Shown here piece by piece: positions 26,657 through 35,108 of a stretch of 64,000 nucleotides of DNA. Below the pieces are notes generated by a model that searched no databases, was not told where the DNA came from, and saw only the letters and a list, made by a program, of their open reading frames with translations. Each line of letters starts with the position of its first letter. The stretch's first letter is position 1. Source of the DNA: Rhodoferax ferrireducens T118 (lineage in GTDB: Bacteria > Pseudomonadota > Gammaproteobacteria > Burkholderiales > Burkholderiaceae_C); NCBI RefSeq assembly GCF_000013605.1, contig NC_007908.1, positions 4,030,001 to 4,094,000 on the forward strand, written 5' to 3'. Position numbers and translations under genes: made by a program.

Positions 26657-27762
26657 CAAGTGGAACACAGCGGTAGTTTATTGGATGGTTTGCACTGAGT
26701 TCTCAAGCTTGGCCAGCCAGGCACTGTAGACCTCATGCGGTGTGCACCAGTCCAGAGTTTTCCTGGGTCGGCCATTCATCAGATCGGCAATCGCATCAAG
26801 CTGCTCCTGGCTGTATCCAGACAGATCCGTACCCTTTGGCAGGAACTGACGAATCAAGCCGTTGGTGTTCTCATTGGTGCCTCGCTGCCATGGGCTGTGC
26901 GGATCACAGAAATACACCGCAATGCCCGTATTGGCACTGAGCTGCTGGTGGTAGGCCATCTCTGTGCCCCGGTCATAGGTCAAGGTCTTGCGCATGGGCT
27001 GCGCCACTGCACTGAGTTTGTCTGTAAACGCCTGTAGCACATGGGCCGCTGTTGCAGGATTGGGATGAGGCAGCTTGACCAGTATCAGCAGCCGGGTGTT
27101 GCGCTCAACCAGCGTGCCCACCGCACTTTGATTGAGCGCGCCTTTGATCAGGTCGCCCTCCCAATGTCCTGGGAACTGGCGATCTTCAATCTCTGGCGGG
27201 CGAACATGGATGCTCAACAGGTTCGCCATCTGTCCCCGGCGATCTTCCCCCTTGGAGCGTGGCCAGCGCTTGGCGCGTGCCATGCGCAGACAAGCAATGA
27301 GCTCTTTGCGCAGCTCTCCTCGGGGTTGGGCGTAGATGACGTTGTAGATAGTTTCATGCGAGGCGCGTTGGGCGGCATCGCTCGGATGCAGTTTAGCCAG
27401 GTGAGCAGCAATTTGTTGGGGTGACCAACGCTGGCGAAGCAGTTCAGTGATGGATTCAAACAGGTGATTGCCTGCAACCAGCTTGGGCGCTGGTCTGGCG
27501 TGGCGACGTCTTCGCACCCGTCGTTGCTGAGCGTAACGGCAGCTGTAACCATTGCCCCCACTGTTGCGGGCAATCTCGCGGCTGATGGTAGAGGCGCTGC
27601 GGTTGAGCACGCGACCTATGGCTCGTATGCTCAGCCCCTGTTCGAGGCCGATGGCAATGGTTTGACGGTCCTGGTAGTCCAGCTGGCTGTAGTGAGGTTC
27701 TGATTTCATGGGCACACCTTAGAGAGAATTCGAAGGTGTGTTGCACTTCACTGTTGAGGCCG
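26649..27762 (-). mobile_element. IS30-family insertion sequence
   Basis: An element of about 1.1 kb with a single transposase gene. Imperfect terminal inverted repeats can be seen: CTCAAATCCAAGTGGAACAC near 26650-26669, and the reverse complement of the right end, CTCAACAGTGAAGTGCAACA, near 27738-27757. Exact ends and any target duplication cannot be fixed by eye. It lies between sigZ and the permease gene. Confidence 0.75.
26678..27709 (-). CDS. IS30-family transposase
   Basis: About 343 residues from the ATG at 27709 (AAGGTG upstream; a GTG at 27715 is also in frame). It has an N-terminal HTH (LSIRAIGRVLNRSASTISRE) and a DDE catalytic core: Asp in GHWEGDLIKG, Asp in LTYDRGTEMA and Glu in GTNENTNGLIRQ. 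The reading frame is intact from start to stop, so the element may still be active. Confidence 0.92.
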   Translation of the reverse strand: MKSEPHYSQLDYQDRQTIAIGLEQGLSIRAIGRVLNRSASTISREIARNSGGNGYSCRYAQQRRVRRRRHARPAPKLVAGNHLFESITELLRQRWSPQQIAAHLAKLHPSDAAQRASHETIYNVIYAQPRGELRKELIACLRMARAKRWPRSKGEDRRGQMANLLSIHVRPPEIEDRQFPGHWEGDLIKGALNQSAVGTLVERNTRLLILVKLPHPNPATAAHVLQAFTDKLSAVAQPMRKTLTYDRGTEMAYHQQLSANTGIAVYFCDPHSPWQRGTNENTNGLIRQFLPKGTDLSGYSQEQLDAIADLMNGRPRKTLDWCTPHEVYSAWLAKLENSVQTIQ

Positions 27763-27838
27763 CCCGGACTAGAAGCCAGTTTGTTATAAATTGTTGGCAA
27801 GTCTGCGTCTTTTGCCCGGTTGGCCCGTCTTCACTGCC

Positions 27839-28885
27839 ATGACCACGCTCAGCGCGCCCCTCAAGTCCTGGCCGAGCCGCCAGCCCATCGTCTTCCTGAT
27901 ACTGGCCGCTGTGGCCTGGCTGGCGCTGTACCAAACGCTCAACCCTGCGGCTGAAGCGCTAGTCGCGGCCCTGCCGGTGGACCGTGCCAGCCACCTGGGC
28001 GGCGCGCTGCAGTTCTTCCTTTACGACACACCCAAGGTGCTGCTGCTGCTCACCGGTGTCGTGTTTGTCATGGGCATGATCAACAGCTACTTCACACCGG
28101 AGCGCACGCGGGCCCTGCTGGCCGGGCGCAGCGAAGGCGCCGCCAATGTCATGGCGGCCAGTCTTGGCATCGTGACCCCGTTTTGCTCCTGCTCGGCCGT
28201 GCCCCTGTTCATTGGCTTTGTGCAGGCTGGTGTGCCGCTGGGGGTGACGTTTTCGTTTCTGATCTCGGCGCCCATGGTTAATGAAGTCGCGCTCACCCTC
28301 TTGTTTGGCATGTTCGGCTGGAAAATCGCCCTGCTGTACCTGGGTCTGGGCCTGGGCGTGGCGATCGTGGCGGGCTGGGTCATTGGCCGCCTGAAGATGG
28401 AAGCCTACCTGGAAGACTGGGTGCGCGACATGCCCAAGATGTCAGCCGAATTCGAGGCCACCGGCATGACGCTGGGCGATCGCATCGAAGGCGGTTTCTC
28501 TGCGGTGCGCGAGATTGTGGGCAAGGTCTGGCCCTACATTTTGGGCGGTATTGCGCTGGGGGCCTTGATTCACGGCTATGTGCCGCAGGACTTCCTGGCC
28601 AGCTTCATGGGGCGTGATGCCTGGTGGTCGGTGCCGCTGGCCGTCGTCATCGGCGTACCGATGTACACCAACGCCGCCGGTGTGATCCCGATCGTGCAGG
28701 CCTTGCTGGCCAAGGGTGCCGCCTTGGGCACGGTGCTGGCCTTCATGATGAGCGTCATCGCCCTCTCCTTGCCTGAGATGATCATCCTGCGCAAGGTGCT
28801 CAAAGTGCGGCTGATTGCCACCTTTGTGGCGGTGGTGGCCAGCGGCATCCTGCTGGTGGGTTTTGTGTTCAACGCGGTGCTGTGA
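27839..28885 (+). CDS. Permease of the DUF318/ArsP-YraQ family
   Basis: About 348 residues from the ATG at 27839, with eight or more transmembrane helices and the family motif TPFCSCSAVPLFIGF plus GVPMYTNAAGVIPIV. ArsP of this family exports trivalent organoarsenicals; other members are uncharacterised. It is followed 71 bases on by a small CxxC thioredoxin-like protein, a pairing often seen with this permease type. The role is probably metalloid or thiol-compound export, inferred. Confidence 0.85.
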   Translation: MTTLSAPLKSWPSRQPIVFLILAAVAWLALYQTLNPAAEALVAALPVDRASHLGGALQFFLYDTPKVLLLLTGVVFVMGMINSYFTPERTRALLAGRSEGAANVMAASLGIVTPFCSCSAVPLFIGFVQAGVPLGVTFSFLISAPMVNEVALTLLFGMFGWKIALLYLGLGLGVAIVAGWVIGRLKMEAYLEDWVRDMPKMSAEFEATGMTLGDRIEGGFSAVREIVGKVWPYILGGIALGALIHGYVPQDFLASFMGRDAWWSVPLAVVIGVPMYTNAAGVIPIVQALLAKGAALGTVLAFMMSVIALSLPEMIILRKVLKVRLIATFVAVVASGILLVGFVFNAVL

Positions 28886-28956
28886 AGCCACTGGCACGGC
28901 GGCCTGTTCTTGACCTCAATTTCGTTTTAATTTCATGGCAACTTCAAGGAACTCTC

Positions 28957-29193
28957 ATGGACATCAAAGTACTCGGCACCGGTTGTGCCAACTGCAAAGC
29001 CACCATCGCGCTCATCGACCAGATCGCCCAGGCCAAGGGCGTGACCGTCAAGCTGGAAAAGATGGAAGAACTGCGTGACATCATGGCTTATGGCGTGATG
29101 AGCACCCCCGGCGTGGTGATCAACGGCAAAGTGGTGCATGCCGGCGGCATCCCCAGCCGTGACAAGATCGAGCACTGGCTGGCGGCAGCGTAA
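28957..29193 (+). CDS. Small thioredoxin-like redox protein (TM0996/MTH895 type)
   Basis: 78 residues, starting with MDIKVLGTGCANCKAT: a CxxC (Cys10, Cys13) at the N-terminus of a short thioredoxin fold, with the cis-Pro in MSTPGVVINGKVVHAGG. AAGGA precedes the ATG at 28957. The upstream in-frame part of the frame is not family-like. It probably donates electrons to, or delivers a bound metalloid to, the neighbouring DUF318 permease (inference). Confidence 0.88.
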   Translation: MDIKVLGTGCANCKATIALIDQIAQAKGVTVKLEKMEELRDIMAYGVMSTPGVVINGKVVHAGGIPSRDKIEHWLAAA

Positions 29194-29214
29194 TTTGACA
29201 CAAGGAACAAGAAC

Positions 29215-29445
29215 ATGAATCCGCAAAAAAAATTCCATTTGGTGTTTTCACTGGTCATGGGCGCCATGATGATTTTCCTGATGACGCTGGTGATCACCTT
29301 CGTCAATGTCGGTTTGAATGAAAACTTTGTCCGGCTGTGGATGAAGGCCTTTGGCATTGCCTATGTGGTGGGTGTGCCGGTGATTTTCTTCCTGGCACCG
29401 GTCGCGCGCAAAATGACCGGGCGGATGCTGGGTGTGCAGGGTTGA
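29215..29445 (+). CDS. DUF2798 two-helix membrane protein
   Basis: A 76-residue protein with two transmembrane segments (LVFSLVMGAMMIFLMTLVIT and FGIAYVVGVPVIFFLAPVAR) and the Lys/Asn-rich start and PVARKMT ending typical of DUF2798. It lies 21 bases after the thioredoxin-like gene and is probably cotranscribed. The function is unknown. Confidence 0.8.
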   Translation: MNPQKKFHLVFSLVMGAMMIFLMTLVITFVNVGLNENFVRLWMKAFGIAYVVGVPVIFFLAPVARKMTGRMLGVQG

Positions 29446-29569
29446 TGCCCCGTTCTGGCCCCCAGCGCCGGCGGCATTCCTGCGAGAATCACTCTGCCAA
29501 GAGGCGCCATGGGCCATACGGGCCGATCAACCGAACGCCGCCCTGCGTGGGCCAGAAGGAATAAAGCAA

Positions 29570-30478
29570 TTGAGTAGCGGACACGACCACGACCATAGCC
29601 ACGCGCCGGCCAACTTCAACCGCGCGTTTGCCATCGGCATCGTGCTCAATATCGTCTTTGTAGCCATTGAGGGCTTTTATGGCTGGCGCGTCAACTCGCT
29701 GGCCTTGCTGGCTGACGCCGGGCACAACCTGAGCGACGTGGCAGGCTTGGTGCTGGCCTGGGGCGGCGCGCTGGCGGGCCGGCTGCGCCCGGATGCGCGC
29801 CACACCTACGGCTGGCAGCGGGCCTCGATTCTGGCCGCGTTTGCCAACGCCTTGCTGCTGCTGGTGGCGATGGGCGCGCTGGCGTGGGAGGCCATGGGGC
29901 GGCTGCTCTCATCCGAGGTTTCCCTGCAGGAACAAGGGGTCACCATCATGGTGGTGGCCGGCATTGGCATTGTCATCAACACGGCCACCGCGCTGCTGTT
30001 CATGCGCGGGCGTGAGAGTGACTTGAACATTCGGGGTGCCTTCCTGCACATGGCGGCCGATGCCCTGGTGTCCGCTGGCGTGGTGGTGGCCGGTGCGCTG
30101 ACACTCTGGATGGGCTGGACCTGGCTGGACCCGGTGGTGAGTCTGGTCATTGCCGCCGTCATTTTCTGGGGCACCTGGGATTTGTTCAAGCAGTCCCTGC
30201 ACATGCTGTTTGATGGTGTGCCGCGGCACATCGACCTGCTGGCGGTGCGCGACTGCCTGGCGGCCCTGCCCGGCGTGGCCCGGGTGCATGACCTGCACGT
30301 CTGGGCCATGGGCACGTCGCAAGTGGCGCTGACGGCGCAACTGGTCATGCCGCAAGGCCAGGCGGATGACGCATTTCTGGCCGACGCCACCCGGCAGATG
30401 CACGACCGATTCGAGATCACGCATGTGACTTTGCAGGTCATGAAAGTACCGTTTACGCCACCCTGCTCGGACTTCTAA
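29570..30478 (+). CDS. Cation diffusion facilitator (CzcD/ZitB-type zinc/cadmium exporter)
   Basis: About 302 residues. The probable start is TTG at 29570, nine bases after AGAAGGA; the frame remains open upstream to 29432 without family similarity. A His-rich N-terminus (HDHDHSHAP) precedes six helices with the zinc-site residues LLADAGHNLSDV and LHMAADALVSAGVV, then a cytoplasmic domain with HVWAMG. It exports Zn2+ or related ions by proton antiport. The stop overlaps the convergent histidine kinase by four bases. Confidence 0.9.
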   Translation: MSSGHDHDHSHAPANFNRAFAIGIVLNIVFVAIEGFYGWRVNSLALLADAGHNLSDVAGLVLAWGGALAGRLRPDARHTYGWQRASILAAFANALLLLVAMGALAWEAMGRLLSSEVSLQEQGVTIMVVAGIGIVINTATALLFMRGRESDLNIRGAFLHMAADALVSAGVVVAGALTLWMGWTWLDPVVSLVIAAVIFWGTWDLFKQSLHMLFDGVPRHIDLLAVRDCLAALPGVARVHDLHVWAMGTSQVALTAQLVMPQGQADDAFLADATRQMHDRFEITHVTLQVMKVPFTPPCSDF

Positions 30479-31812
30479 GCCGCAGCCCCCGCCAGACGCG
30501 GCAGCTTGAGTGTGGCGCAGAGGCCGCCTTGCGCCCGGTTGACCAGCACCAGGTCACCCCCGTGCAGCAGGGCAATGTCCTTGGCGATCGACAAGCCCAG
30601 CCCGACGCCGCCGGTCGCACTGCTGCGCGACGCATCGGGACGGTAGTAGGGCTCGGTGACGCGGGCGAGTTCATGGGGCTCGATGCCCGGCCCCTCGTCT
30701 TCGACCATGATGCGCAATTCATTGGCGTCATCTTCAACGCGCAGATGCGCACAAGCACCGTATTTGATGGCGTTGTCGATCAGGTTCTGCAGCGCGCGGC
30801 GCAGGGCCAGCAAGCGCCCGGTATAAGGCGCCAGCGCCTGGCCCTGGATGCTGGTTGGCCGCCCGAGCGCCAGTGCGTCTTCGCTCATGCTGGCCAGCAG
30901 CGCATTGATGTCAATCGGGCGCACGGCTTCGCTGGCCTGCAAACCGCGCAGGTAATCCAGCGTGGCATCAATCATGGCGGCCATGTCATCCAGATCGGCG
31001 GCCATCTGGTCGCGCAGCGTTTCGTCGTCAACGAGCTCGGCACGCAGGCGCAGGCGGGTGAGCGGCGTGCGCAAGTCATGCGACACCGCTGCCAGTGCGC
31101 GTGAGCGCTCATTGACCAGGCGTTTGATACGTGCCTGCATCCGGTTAAAGGCCTGCGCGGCACGGCGCGTCTCGGTCGGGCCCTCTTCCGCCAGGGCAGG
31201 CGCATCCAGGTCACGCCCGAGCGTGTCGGCGGCTTGGGCGAGTTGTTTGAGCGGCTGGGTCGCCTGCCGCACGGCCAGCATCGCGACCGCCGTCACGATC
31301 ATCAGCGTGACCGCCAGGCGCAGGATCAGATCGCGCGGCAAAGCGGGGGTGTCAAGCTGGCGTGCGCCCGAGAACCGCAGCCATTGACCGCCCTGCAAGC
31401 GCACATCAAAGCCGCGCGGCATATTGCCGTGCATCATGCCCATGCCCGCGGCGCCACCCAGCGGGCGAACTTCACGCGCACTGCCCAGGCGCGCGCTGAG
31501 CATGGCCCCAATCGCGCCGCGTGGCGGGTTTTGTGACACCTGGTCCTCGGTGATCAATGTCACTTGCCAATCGCCGTGGGGCATGGTTGCGAGCGCAGCA
31601 CTGCGCTCGGCGGGCGCAGTGGCCTCCAGCGCGCGCACCACCTCCGCCATGCGATCGGCAAAATTTTGCCCGCGCGCCTGCGACACCACCGTGGCCCGCT
31701 CGCCCCATTGCAGCCAGAAGCTAAGCCCCTGCGCCACCAGCAGCCCCAACAGCAGGATCAGCGCCATGCGCACGAACAGGCTGGACGGCCAGGCACGCCA
31801 GCTCAAGCGCAT
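30475..31812 (-). CDS. Sensor histidine kinase with Met-rich periplasmic loop
   Basis: 445 residues: transmembrane helix (~15-33), a periplasmic domain (~35-160), second helix (~163-180), HAMP, HisKA with phospho-His in SHDLRTPLTRLRLRAE, and HATPase_c with the N box (NLIDNAIKYG) and G boxes (DEGPGI, GGVGLGLSIA). The periplasmic loop holds MGMMHGNM at 124-131, a possible soft-metal site. It overlaps the response regulator gene by ten bases. The class is EnvZ/RstB-like. The nearby Met-rich protein gene at 32765 is a plausible target. Confidence 0.9.
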   Translation of the reverse strand: MRLSWRAWPSSLFVRMALILLLGLLVAQGLSFWLQWGERATVVSQARGQNFADRMAEVVRALEATAPAERSAALATMPHGDWQVTLITEDQVSQNPPRGAIGAMLSARLGSAREVRPLGGAAGMGMMHGNMPRGFDVRLQGGQWLRFSGARQLDTPALPRDLILRLAVTLMIVTAVAMLAVRQATQPLKQLAQAADTLGRDLDAPALAEEGPTETRRAAQAFNRMQARIKRLVNERSRALAAVSHDLRTPLTRLRLRAELVDDETLRDQMAADLDDMAAMIDATLDYLRGLQASEAVRPIDINALLASMSEDALALGRPTSIQGQALAPYTGRLLALRRALQNLIDNAIKYGACAHLRVEDDANELRIMVEDEGPGIEPHELARVTEPYYRPDASRSSATGGVGLGLSIAKDIALLHGGDLVLVNRAQGGLCATLKLPRLAGAAA

Positions 31813-32534
31813 GAAGCCTGCCTCTGCACGCTGGCGGCCAGCACATAACCCTCGCCGCGCACGGTCTTGATCAGCGTCGGCTCGCGGCTGTCGTCGCGCA
31901 GGCGCTGGCGCAGCCGACTGACCTGCACGTCAATCGCGCGGTCATAGGCCTCGGCTTCGCGGCCATGGATCATCTCGGTCAACTGGTCGCGGTTCAGCAC
32001 CCGGTTCGGGTGGTCCAGCAAGATATGCAGCAGCCGGTATTCACCGCCCGACAAGGGCGTGGCGACGCCGTCGGGCGCGGTCAGCAGGCGTTCCGCCGTA
32101 TCCAGACACCAGCCGGCAAAGCACAGACAGCGCGCCGACTCGGGCCGCATATTGGGTGGCAAGGCGCGGGTGCGGCGCAAGACCGCTTTGATACGGGCCA
32201 GCAGTTCGCGCGGGCTGAAGGGCTTGACCAGGTAGTCGTCAGCGCCCATTTCGATCCCCACGATGCGGTCGGTTTCCTCGCCGAGGGCGGTCAACATCAG
32301 CACCGGCAGGTTGGACTTGGCGCGCAGCTCGCGGCACAGGCTCAAGCCATCGGTGTCGGGCAGCATCAGGTCCAGCACCACCAGGTCAATCGCGTGCCGG
32401 TCCAGCGCCTGCCACATCTCGCGGCCATCGCGAGCGGCCACTGCCTCGAAGTTGTTGCGCATCAGGTAGTCAACCAGCAGCCGGCGAATTTCCGGCTCGT
32501 CATCAACAATCAGAATGCAATCACGTTTTTCCAT
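31803..32534 (-). CDS. OmpR-family response regulator
   Basis: 243 residues from the ATG at 32534. The receiver has DDEP, the phospho-Asp in VVLDLMLPDTDG and Lys in LVKPFSPREL. The C-terminal winged helix has the OmpR-type ending SRLRQRLRDDSREP...VRGEGYVL. The last ten bases overlap the kinase start. It is divergent from the Met-rich periplasmic protein gene across 230 bases in which I saw no clear operator. It probably forms the cognate pair with the kinase. Confidence 0.92.
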   Translation of the reverse strand: MEKRDCILIVDDEPEIRRLLVDYLMRNNFEAVAARDGREMWQALDRHAIDLVVLDLMLPDTDGLSLCRELRAKSNLPVLMLTALGEETDRIVGIEMGADDYLVKPFSPRELLARIKAVLRRTRALPPNMRPESARCLCFAGWCLDTAERLLTAPDGVATPLSGGEYRLLHILLDHPNRVLNRDQLTEMIHGREAEAYDRAIDVQVSRLRQRLRDDSREPTLIKTVRGEGYVLAASVQRQASCA

Positions 32535-32764
32535 GGGTTCGATCCTTGTGCGCGCGGTGCGCCAGCGCAACCGGGCTCGAAGTCTATTTTCAGGGCGCAG
32601 GCGTTGTGCTTGTAACGCACTGTATCGCAAGGCTGGTCTGCAACGCTGCGATGCAAATCAGCCCGGGCGCGCAACACGCTGCTGACATCTGCGCGCTCCA
32701 ATCGTTCTCAAGGGCGAAGGATTCACCGACGTCCTGCCATCATACAAAACCGAAGGAATCCATC

Positions 32765-33142
32765 ATGAAAACGACAGCCATCCTCAAGAGCATTTCCCTG
32801 GTCGCCGTGCTCGGCGCCGCCCTGGCCGCGCCAGTGCTGGCGCAGCCCGGCCCTGGCATGTGGGGGGGCATGGGCGGCATGGGCATGCAAAATGGCGGCC
32901 CCGGCGCTGGCCGCATGGGCCCCGGCATGGGCGACAGGGTCGGGGCAACACTCATGACCACTGAAGAGCGCACCGCCATGATGATCAAAATGCGTGCGGT
33001 CAAGACTTATGACGAATGCAAGCTGGTGCAGGACGAGCAGCACAAGGCCATGGAAGCACGCGCCAAAGAGAAAGGCATCACCCTGCCGGCACCGCGGCAA
33101 AACCGCTGCGACATGATGAAAGCCCGTGGTCTGATCAGCTGA
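32765..33142 (+). CDS. Met/Gly-rich periplasmic protein
   Basis: 125 residues starting at the ATG at 32765 (GAAGGA upstream; the frame is open further upstream without coding character). A signal peptide (~1-26, ending LAQ) is followed by a Met/Gly segment, residues 31-55 (MWGGMGGMGMQNGG, GRMGPGM), then a helical, charged part with Cys85 and Cys115. Such Met-rich stretches often bind Cu(I) or Ag(I). It is divergent from a kinase/regulator pair whose sensor loop is also Met-rich, so a metal-responsive module is likely but inferred. I do not recognise a named family. Confidence 0.75.
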   Translation: MKTTAILKSISLVAVLGAALAAPVLAQPGPGMWGGMGGMGMQNGGPGAGRMGPGMGDRVGATLMTTEERTAMMIKMRAVKTYDECKLVQDEQHKAMEARAKEKGITLPAPRQNRCDMMKARGLIS

Positions 33143-33153
33143 TCTGCCATGTC

Positions 33154-33183
33154 CACACCTTCCTTCAAAAAACGGAAGGTGTG
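33154..33183. terminator. Hairpin between the Met-rich gene and mdeR
   Basis: Perfect 10-base arms CACACCTTCC and GGAAGGTGTG around a 10-base A-rich loop, between two convergent genes. It may stop transcription from either side; there is no clear U tract. Its right arm overlaps the IS30-end-like sequence. Confidence 0.45.
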
Positions 33184-33195
33184 TTGCACTTCACT
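33175..33195. repeat. Isolated copy of the IS30 right-end sequence
   Basis: Bases 33175-33195 are identical over 21 positions to 27732-27752, the inner part of the IS30 right end. No transposase is nearby. It could be a scar of a lost copy or an end-like target site. Confidence 0.6.
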
Positions 33196-33210
33196 TTGCC
33201 GCGCGCCCTG

Positions 33211-33681
33211 TCAATTGACAGGCAAGGTGCCGGCGCGCTTGACTTCCTTGAGCGAAAAGCTGGTGGAGATTTCTTTCACCCCCGGCAGGCTGCGAATTTT
33301 GACCCGCACCAGTTGCGAAAACGACTCCAGATCGGGGGCAATCGCCTCGATCTGGTAGTCATACCGGCCCGACAGGTTGTGGCAGGACAGCACTTGCGGC
33401 AACGCCACCACTTCACGCTCGAACGCCGCCATGATGTCGGGCGAGTGATTGTCCATTTGCAGATGCACAAAGCCGGTCACGCCATAGCCCAGTTTGGCGC
33501 GGCTCAGTTGCGCGTGGTAACCCTCGATCACGCCGGATTCTTCAAGCTGGCGCACGCGACGCCAGCAAGGCGAGGGTGAGAGCGACACCAATTGCGCCAG
33601 ATCTGCGACCGTCTGCCGCGCGTCGTGTTGCAGGGCATCGAGCAGTTTGCGGTCAGTGTTGTCCAGCGAATCAGAGCTCAT
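33211..33681 (-). CDS. mdeR: Lrp/AsnC-family regulator, MdeR-like
   Basis: 156 residues: N-terminal HTH (TVADLAQLVSLSPSPCWRRV) and a C-terminal RAM ligand-binding domain (residues ~70-150). It is divergent from mdeA. In Pseudomonas putida an Lrp-type MdeR activates mdeAB in response to methionine, and this arrangement is the same. Repeats ATTTGC (33707, 33719) and AGCCAAT (33732, 33753) in the shared intergenic region are candidate binding sites. A FNR-type box is placed for activation of this gene. Confidence 0.88.
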   Translation of the reverse strand: MSSDSLDNTDRKLLDALQHDARQTVADLAQLVSLSPSPCWRRVRQLEESGVIEGYHAQLSRAKLGYGVTGFVHLQMDNHSPDIMAAFEREVVALPQVLSCHNLSGRYDYQIEAIAPDLESFSQLVRVKIRSLPGVKEISTSFSLKEVKRAGTLPVN

Positions 33682-33769
33682 GGATAAATTTACCCAATTT
33701 ATTTACATTTGCAGATATATTTGCCAAATCTAGCCAATATAAAGTGCTAAATAGCCAATCTTTTCTTCT

Positions 33770-33810
33770 ATTGTAGGCAAACAATTCCATGCATCGTTGA
33801 TCGAAATCAA
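33770..33810 (-). promoter_or_regulatory. Perfect FNR palindrome in the mdeR-mdeA divergent region
   Basis: TTGAT-CGAA-ATCAA at 33797-33810 matches all ten FNR consensus positions. Read toward mdeR, a TACAAT -10 lies at 33775-33770, at class II activation distance. Read toward mdeA, the box ends 17 bases before the ATG, where binding would more likely block expression. Confidence 0.6.
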
Positions 33811-33827
33811 CCCAGCAAGGAATCAAA

Positions 33828-35084
33828 ATGAGCAAGACAACAGCGGTCAAAGGCTTCAGCACCCGGGCCATTCACTTTGGCTACAACCCCGCCGACCATC
33901 AGGGTGCGCTGGTGCCGCCGATCTACACCTCGGCCACTTTTGCCTTTCCTGACGCGGCCTATGGCGCACGTTGTTTCACGGGTGAAGAAGCGGGTTACTT
34001 TTACACCCGCATTGCCAACCCCACGCTGGCTTTGCTGGAAGGCCGCCTGGCCAGTCTGGAGCAAGGCGCGGGGGCGGTGGTGTTTGGTTCGGGCATGGGT
34101 GCCATCACGGCGACGCTGTGGTCGATGCTGGAGCCGGGTGATGAAGTGCTGGCCGACATGACACTGTACGGCTGCACCTATGCCTTCCTGACGCATGGCT
34201 TGAGCCGCTTCGGCGTGACCGTGCGCCATGTGGACATGACCGACGCGGCCAACGTGGCCCAGGCCATGGGTGAGAAGACCCGCGTGGTGTACTTCGAATC
34301 CCCGGCCAACCCCAATATGCGCCTGGTGGACATTGAAGCGGTCTCCCGCGTGGCGCATCAAGGCGGTGCCCAAGTGGTGGTGGACAACACCTATTGCACG
34401 CCTTACCTGCAACAGCCCTTGCTGCTGGGGGCTGATGTCAGCGTGCACTCCATGACCAAGTACCTGGGCGGCCACGGCGACCTGACCGCCGGCGCCGCGA
34501 TTTTTGCCGATGCCCAATTGGCCCAACGGGTGCGGCTGTTCGGTCTGAAAGACATGACGGGTGCGGTGATGTCGGCGCAGGATGCCCACCTGGTGATGCG
34601 CGGACTCAAGACCCTGACCCTGCGCATGGACCGGCATTGCCAAAGCGCGCAAAAAGTGGCCGAGCTGCTGCAGCGCCACCCGGCGACCAAGATGGTGCAT
34701 TTCCCCGGCCTGCCCACCTTTGCCCAGCATGCCCTGGCGAAGCGCCAGATGCGCCAGTTTGGCGGCATGATCGCGTTCGAGCTCCAAGGCGGGCTGGCCG
34801 CGGGCATCTGCTTCATGGACGCCTTGCAACTGGTCACACGCGCCGTCAGCCTGGGTGATGCGGAATCGCTGGCCCAGCACCCGGCCAGCATGACGCACTC
34901 CACCTACACGCCCGAGGAGCGCGCCGCGCATGGCATCAGCGACGGCCTGGTGCGCCTGTCCATCGGGCTGGAGGACATTGAAGATATCCTGGCGGACATT
35001 GCGCAGGCGCTCGATCAGGCGCATGCTCCGGGCCATTCCCGACCGGCAGTCGCCGCCGCAGAACGGTGCCGTGAGCTGGCCTGA
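33828..35084 (+). CDS. mdeA: Methionine gamma-lyase
   Basis: 418 residues of the Cys/Met-metabolism PLP family. YGCTYAF carries the active-site cysteine that is a hallmark of methionine gamma-lyase, and SMTKYLGGHGD has the PLP lysine. ISDGLVRLSIGLED closes the domain as expected. It converts methionine to methanethiol, ammonia and 2-oxobutyrate. AGGAAT precedes the ATG. mdeB follows 24 bases on to consume the oxobutyrate. The C-terminus has an Ala/Pro-rich extension of about 20 residues. Confidence 0.92.
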   Translation: MSKTTAVKGFSTRAIHFGYNPADHQGALVPPIYTSATFAFPDAAYGARCFTGEEAGYFYTRIANPTLALLEGRLASLEQGAGAVVFGSGMGAITATLWSMLEPGDEVLADMTLYGCTYAFLTHGLSRFGVTVRHVDMTDAANVAQAMGEKTRVVYFESPANPNMRLVDIEAVSRVAHQGGAQVVVDNTYCTPYLQQPLLLGADVSVHSMTKYLGGHGDLTAGAAIFADAQLAQRVRLFGLKDMTGAVMSAQDAHLVMRGLKTLTLRMDRHCQSAQKVAELLQRHPATKMVHFPGLPTFAQHALAKRQMRQFGGMIAFELQGGLAAGICFMDALQLVTRAVSLGDAESLAQHPASMTHSTYTPEERAAHGISDGLVRLSIGLEDIEDILADIAQALDQAHAPGHSRPAVAAAERCRELA

Positions 35085-35108
35085 ACACCTTGCTTCGAGG
35101 AACTTGTG

